Below are positions 59,801 through 64,000 of a stretch of 64,000 nt of DNA, one piece after another. Source of the stretch: Stenopsyche tienmushanensis (Eukaryota > Arthropoda > Insecta > Trichoptera > Stenopsychidae); NCBI GenBank assembly GCA_008973525.1, contig WACJ01000113.1, positions 868,001 to 932,000 on the forward strand, read 5' to 3'. Under the pieces are notes generated by a model that was not told the DNA's origin, did not search any database, and saw only the letters and a list, made by a program, of their open reading frames with translations. Within the stretch, counting starts at the first letter, position 1. Each line of letters starts with the position of its first letter. Position numbers and translations under genes: made by a program.

Positions 59801-62041
59801 CGCTCATCAATCATCTTCAGAGTGTAGGTCTCAATCTTCTCCATCACCACGTGGCCGGCTTCCAACTATTTTTTCTGGTTCTGCGTATTGTTACAAAAAC
59901 AAGACGGTACGCTACTGTTTAAATAATTTCATTCATTATTTCTCTCTTAATCTGTTAATAAAGCGTGCACGCTTCTTGTCCAGACCGTTGCGTGTTTTTG
60001 CCACTTGTACGTCATGTCAACATAATTCTTTCAAGTCACGCAACACCATGATCTTTGCCTAATATTTTATTCTAGAGCCATTGTGATTCGCGTTTTTACA
60101 TATGAAAGAAACACCCGAGGCAACAACGAAGGCTACCTGTTAATTATACCCGAAAGCGCTTTCGCTAAACAGTCGCCTTAAATGAATCCCTTCCGGCTGA
60201 CTTAATCGGAACTACTATGAGTTTTGACAGGAACACGGAACTTGACACAGTTAACCTGTTCGCTTATCGAGGATCGCTTCGCTAAACTTTCGGTATCGAA
60301 TATATTTTTTAACACACTAATTACCGCCGTCGCTGCTGTGTGCGACCTTGCGTATTAAAATAAGCCCACGCACTCAATTTGCAATTTAAATTGCGTGCCA
60401 TCGCGACAATTATAATAATTGAATTGTTAATTTGTCAAATACAATTTTTTATTCCACAGTTAATTCAAACATCTTCAAATGAAATCTTCGAAAGATGTAA
60501 TTAGTTAACAAGTCAGTGTTTAGATAAAATACTAATTTTTTCATGATTGCTCATATTTGAATTAAAATCGTATTGCTTAGTTGGTTATATGAATCCTTTA
60601 TTTATATACATTTTATATACACTATCAAGGGCGATGTTATGTATCAGCTATTTACTTATCGTATTTACTTAGTAATATTCCAGACTAAATAAACATTTAC
60701 CATCTCGTAGTATAAGTAATCTACAATTTAAAACAATCAATAATATCGGCCAATCAGCAGAACATTTTGATTCAATACTAATCTACTTCCATTGCTTAAA
60801 ATTGTATGTGCAAATAATATATTTCCTCAAGTATTAGTTTACCAGAAATAGGTTCAATGCTGTAGGATTTTCCACATTTTTTTCATGGTTGTCAGACGTT
60901 AATACAAATTCAAATAGTTGGATTGCCAATGTTTGTTCTTCATATCTCGCGCTTATTGCTCATCTTTGACCGTGAGTGTTTCACATAAATAAATAAACAG
61001 AAATAATATAAATAATGACGATTACTGCTTGTTTTGCAATTTTTATACAATCAATTCATCATCGAAGGAAAAGCACCGACTTATACACTTTTCTAGATTT
61101 TTGTGGTTTATAAATACCGCAATCGTGTAAAATTAGGAGGATAAGAATTGATAATATATGTCGCGTTTGAATTACGAAACGATCGAATGATACATAATAA
61201 ACGTTTTTATGTTACTTATGTTTTTCAATGGCAATAAAGCGGGCTGGCTATACGACTTCCTCAATGTTATTTCCAGTCTTCTACATTATTTACACCCGAT
61301 CATAATTTTACACGGGGAGTACATTCTAAAAACTACCATACGAAAAAATATATGTATACGAATAATGGTTGTGCTGATTTAAAAACCATCACGGATACAC
61401 GCCCAATAACTCACCAAAGTTTCATCGCGATCGGATGATCGGTATAGGAATATATCTGGAACATACTGCCTGCACGCCGACACACATAGATAGAAGATAT
61501 ATATATATGAAATAAGTTTATAAATTGTTAAAAAAAATAATTAAATTTAGTACATATCAAGTATGACGCAATGTAAACAACAATGCTAAATATTTATTTT
61601 CATAAATAATACATCCATACGTATTTATATTGTTTTTTTAACCGTGTTTAAGTGAAAAATATCTATACATCCGCTTGAGCGTGTTATTTAAAACCCGCGT
61701 TAAAAAAACGTGTATAAGAGGATCGTATTTTCTCGAATTTTAGCATTTTTGTAAAATTTAAGAATTCGTTTCGTTCTCTTGAGGTTAAAATTATAAATTT
61801 ATCGGCGCCTTTGTCCTAATTTAGTACTACATAATTAATAGTTTATTTTGTATGCATACCTAGACGTATACTGTTTTTTAAATCTTGGAACCTGTCCCAT
61901 TATTTTGAATTAATTCCATACATTAATCTATATTTTCGTCAAGATATTTTCGTCGAATTATTTATAGAAAACATTATAAGAAGACCTATTTTTATCAATA
62001 TTTGATCAAGAAATGTTTGTTTGAAAAATTAAGTAACAATG

Positions 62042-62109
62042 ATTGGGATGGTGTCCGTCAAAAGAAAATTTATTCAAATCCCCGGACTACATAAGCTTAA
62101 GAACCGCTG
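62042..62109 (-). mobile_element. possible hAT-type terminal fragment
   Basis: On the - strand the sequence begins CAGCGGTTCTTAAGCTTATG and continues GTCCGGGGA, close to the CAGTGGTTCTCAA ends and following G/C block common in hAT transposons. CTCTAGAT next to it would be the 8-bp target duplication, but the other end was not found. Confidence 0.35.
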
Positions 62110-62730
62110 ATCTAGAGCATAAATATGGGAAGCCGGTTGTGTATTTGAAATTAACTAAATAATATAGATTTTATTTTACACATATAACGTTCAACAATTT
62201 TTGCAATTTAAATTAGTATAATAAGCAGAAAAGTATTGATTTGCTTGTATGAATTGAATGGATGATATTTATGGTGAATAAATTTGGAAGTTTAAAGTTT
62301 GTTTTTAAATTAAAATTTAAGGGTTGTATTTCGTGCTTACAAGCGTTTCTTTGTTATGCTGAAGTGGTAAAGATTACTCCTGTTATATTGCAATTTACGA
62401 ATCGCCTCACGAATGGTCAATTTTAATTTTTCAGAAGCATCGTCATAATTGGTCTGACGGAAAATTAACGGTTCAGCCGGGGAAGGTTTCGTGTTCGGCC
62501 CCTATTAGTCATAACAAGCCTCTAATTTTTTATAGGCTTGGCGCAAATCACACCGGTCTTTGAATGATTCGCAATCAAGTGGCTGTAGATCTTTTTAGCA
62601 CGTGAATTATTGGTCATTATTGTCGTATTTATTACTTTTATGACCTCAGTTCATTAAAAACCACGGATCTGAAAAGCGTGCCTCGCTAAATTAAGCAATC
62701 TTTTTATTCATGATTTTGTTATAATTTCAG

Positions 62731-62834
62731 GTAAATTAGAAACGCCTCCTCACGGTGGGTTCAACATGGGTTACTTAATGGCGCCGTATCCCTATCCAAA
62801 TGGTGCTGCTGGACATCCGTTGCCCGTCTCAATG
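62731..62834 (+). CDS. pan: pangolin/TCF coding exon 3
   Basis: One hundred and four bases between the acceptor ATAATTTCAG (ending 62730) and the donor CAATG|GTAAGC (GT at 62835). It completes the Gly codon begun in exon 2, stays open and ends in phase 0. Residues 77-111 read GKLETPPHGGFNMGYLMAPY then PYPNGAAGHPLPVSM. The block FNMGYL-PY-Y-NGA-G-LPV-M is highly characteristic of insect Pangolin and lies in the central region that precedes the Groucho-binding part. The chain of three exons totals 111 residues. The HMG box and C-clamp must be encoded beyond 64000. Confidence 0.94.
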
Positions 62835-64000
62835 GTAAGCTCTTTTGATCTAATTTTTATTTGGAATAAAAATATATTCGAATACTGATGTTTAAATCGC
62901 ACGACGGAAGCCTGAATAATTCGGAAGCAATTTGCACCCTGCCCAAAAGGACGCAAAAAATTTCCAAAGGGTCGACGCTACAGGAGGGATTGGTTTTTGG
63001 AAGCTGAAAGTTGGGTTCGGCGAAGGGGGTGTGTCGTGGAGTAGGTTGGCTGGTGGAGCTACAGAAATTCATTATGTATGCTTCGATAAATTCCCGGTCG
63101 AATTGCCCAACATTTCCACATTCTTGAGAAAGAGGTTTCCAACATTCATCGGCAACCGCCCTGTTTATGTAACGTCGCATACTTCGATAATCCCACCTAA
63201 ACTATTCCCGTACTAATAAAATCTTAACCCCATCTCCGAAACCACAATTAGAGCTCCTCTAAACAACCCTAGATCGACGATTCCATTCCTTGAACGATTA
63301 TAATGCTTGCAAAATCTATACATTATTATATATTTAATAAAACAGTATCATTCCATATGATCAAAACAACCATATGGCAAAAACGTATTTTAGCATCATT
63401 GTATTTTGTAAGATTTCCAACAGGGTTTCGGTGTTTTCCATTTTTATCTTGGTACACTTTTAAGGGTCGATATTAAGTGGCCGGGGTTCAAGTGACGCAC
63501 CTTTAATAAGGCGTTTCGAGTACTTCGCGAGTCTTTCAAAATATTTGCGTTGTTTTTTTCCTCAAGAGGTAATATTACATTTTTTAAAAGGACGGATTTA
63601 GTGTTTCTGGATTGGCATATTTTATGAATATAAAAGACGTCTTCCGGTGTGAAATGCAAAATATGTAAGGATGCTAGACTTGAATTTGGATTTGAATGCT
63701 AGACGACCGGCTGGAACGGGATATTAAGTTCGCTCCGTTGGCCACCTCTGGCTCAATTGTACCCCACGACCCCCGCGACCTGTGGGGGGAACATTCACCC
63801 CTGTAGGGGTGCTCCGCTGTCCCGGTACTGCTTTTTCAGTATTTTCCATGATCCCCCTTTAAGCAGCGAGATCTCGGTTTTCTCCCTTCGAATTTTGTAC
63901 GAAATATTTTTTGACAATTTTCTCGCTGAACAATGTAAGCTCTCCCTGGATGAAGACATTAATTTTGATGTCGAATATGCTTTGGGAATCACCCGAATTT
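62835..64000 (+). other. pan: pan intron 3, start only
   Basis: Begins GTAAGC and runs off the window. It contains frames with coding-like composition in both directions at 62860-63215, a minus-strand segment at 63444-63659 with NALLKVRHLNPGHLISTL, and a GC-rich hairpin patch at 63720-63830 (CACCCCT 63796-63802 with AGGGGTG 63805-63811). No further pan exon was recognised. Confidence 0.8.
63444..63659 (-). pseudogene. unidentified protein-like fragment in intron 3
   Basis: A 71-codon minus-strand frame begins at the ATG ending at 63659 and includes PEDVFYIHKICQSRNTKSV, ILPLEEKNNANIL and NALLKVRHLNPGHLISTL. Its composition is clearly protein-like and unlike random AT-rich frames. Further - strand pieces in other frames (63660-64000) may belong to the same ancient copy. 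No family is assigned. It is probably a retroposed gene or transposon fragment, because it is not framed by good splice sites. Confidence 0.3.

Larger units (their letters stand above)
53563..62730 (+). other. pan: pan intron 2 (9.2 kb)
   Basis: Begins GTGAGT and ends TTGTTATAATTTCAG. It holds a strong stem-loop just after the donor (53702-53725), an 80-bp inverted-repeat element (54555), a GC-moderate patch at 55.3-55.6 kb with a TCF-type palindrome, a Tc1-like relic (56.65 kb) and a hAT-like end (62.1 kb). Nothing beyond AT-rich DNA and chance frames is seen at 53.8-54.5, 57.2-61.3 and 62.2-62.7 kb. Confidence 0.9.

Overview
The window is AT-rich, CpG-undepleted animal DNA with very long introns, GC-AG-free standard splice sites, decayed mariner, Tc1/hAT-like and tRNA-derived SINE relics. 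One gene is recognised with confidence: the insect TCF/LEF orthologue pangolin (pan), the DNA-binding partner of Armadillo/beta-catenin in Wnt signalling. Its N-terminal peptide is closest in form to insect Pangolin. The organism is therefore most likely an insect; the order cannot be fixed from the sequence alone.

Layout. Positions 1-1640 are a GC/CpG-rich block that looks like a promoter/5' exon region and may contain the last 35 codons of an upstream gene (stop at 108-110). Positions 1641-8655 are mostly non-coding, with a SINE, a TCF-site dyad and some unexplained open frames at 4.3-6.1 kb. The pan start codon is at 8946, behind a leader carrying several upstream ATGs. Three constant coding exons are present on the + strand: 8946-9110 (55 codons, the Armadillo-binding domain), 53499-53562 and 62731-62834. 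Their phases join exactly. The HMG box and C-clamp lie beyond the right edge. Intron 1 is 44.4 kb, intron 2 is 9.2 kb, and intron 3 runs off the end.

Intron 1 is not inert. Three separate signals suggest extra isoforms: (a) a TATA-containing GC-rich segment ending in a strong donor at 15494, whose last ATG would read in frame into exon 2 and give a protein without the Armadillo-binding domain; (b) an 88-codon coding-like segment at 25007-25270 behind a good acceptor, in phase with exon 1, ending in a stop and followed by a poly(A) signal, which would give a protein with the Armadillo-binding domain but no HMG box; (c) a 39-nt microexon at 26498-26536 with excellent splice sites and phase 0 at both ends. 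Next to these lies a GC-rich island at 24.3-24.6 kb. If real, (a) and (b) would be opposite-acting truncated TCF forms made from the same giant intron. All three are inferences from sequence and have not been tested against transcripts.

The rest of introns 1 and 2 is AT-rich sequence with interspersed repeats: a 350-bp family with a GAT-rich tail (9.8, 14.9 and 45.9 kb), a 200-bp family (16.4, 33.0 and 39.5 kb), a TTCGGTTT-rich family (11.7 and 47.4 kb), an 80-bp inverted-repeat family (29.5 and 54.6 kb) and several isolated strong palindromes. No tRNA, rRNA or CRISPR array was found.
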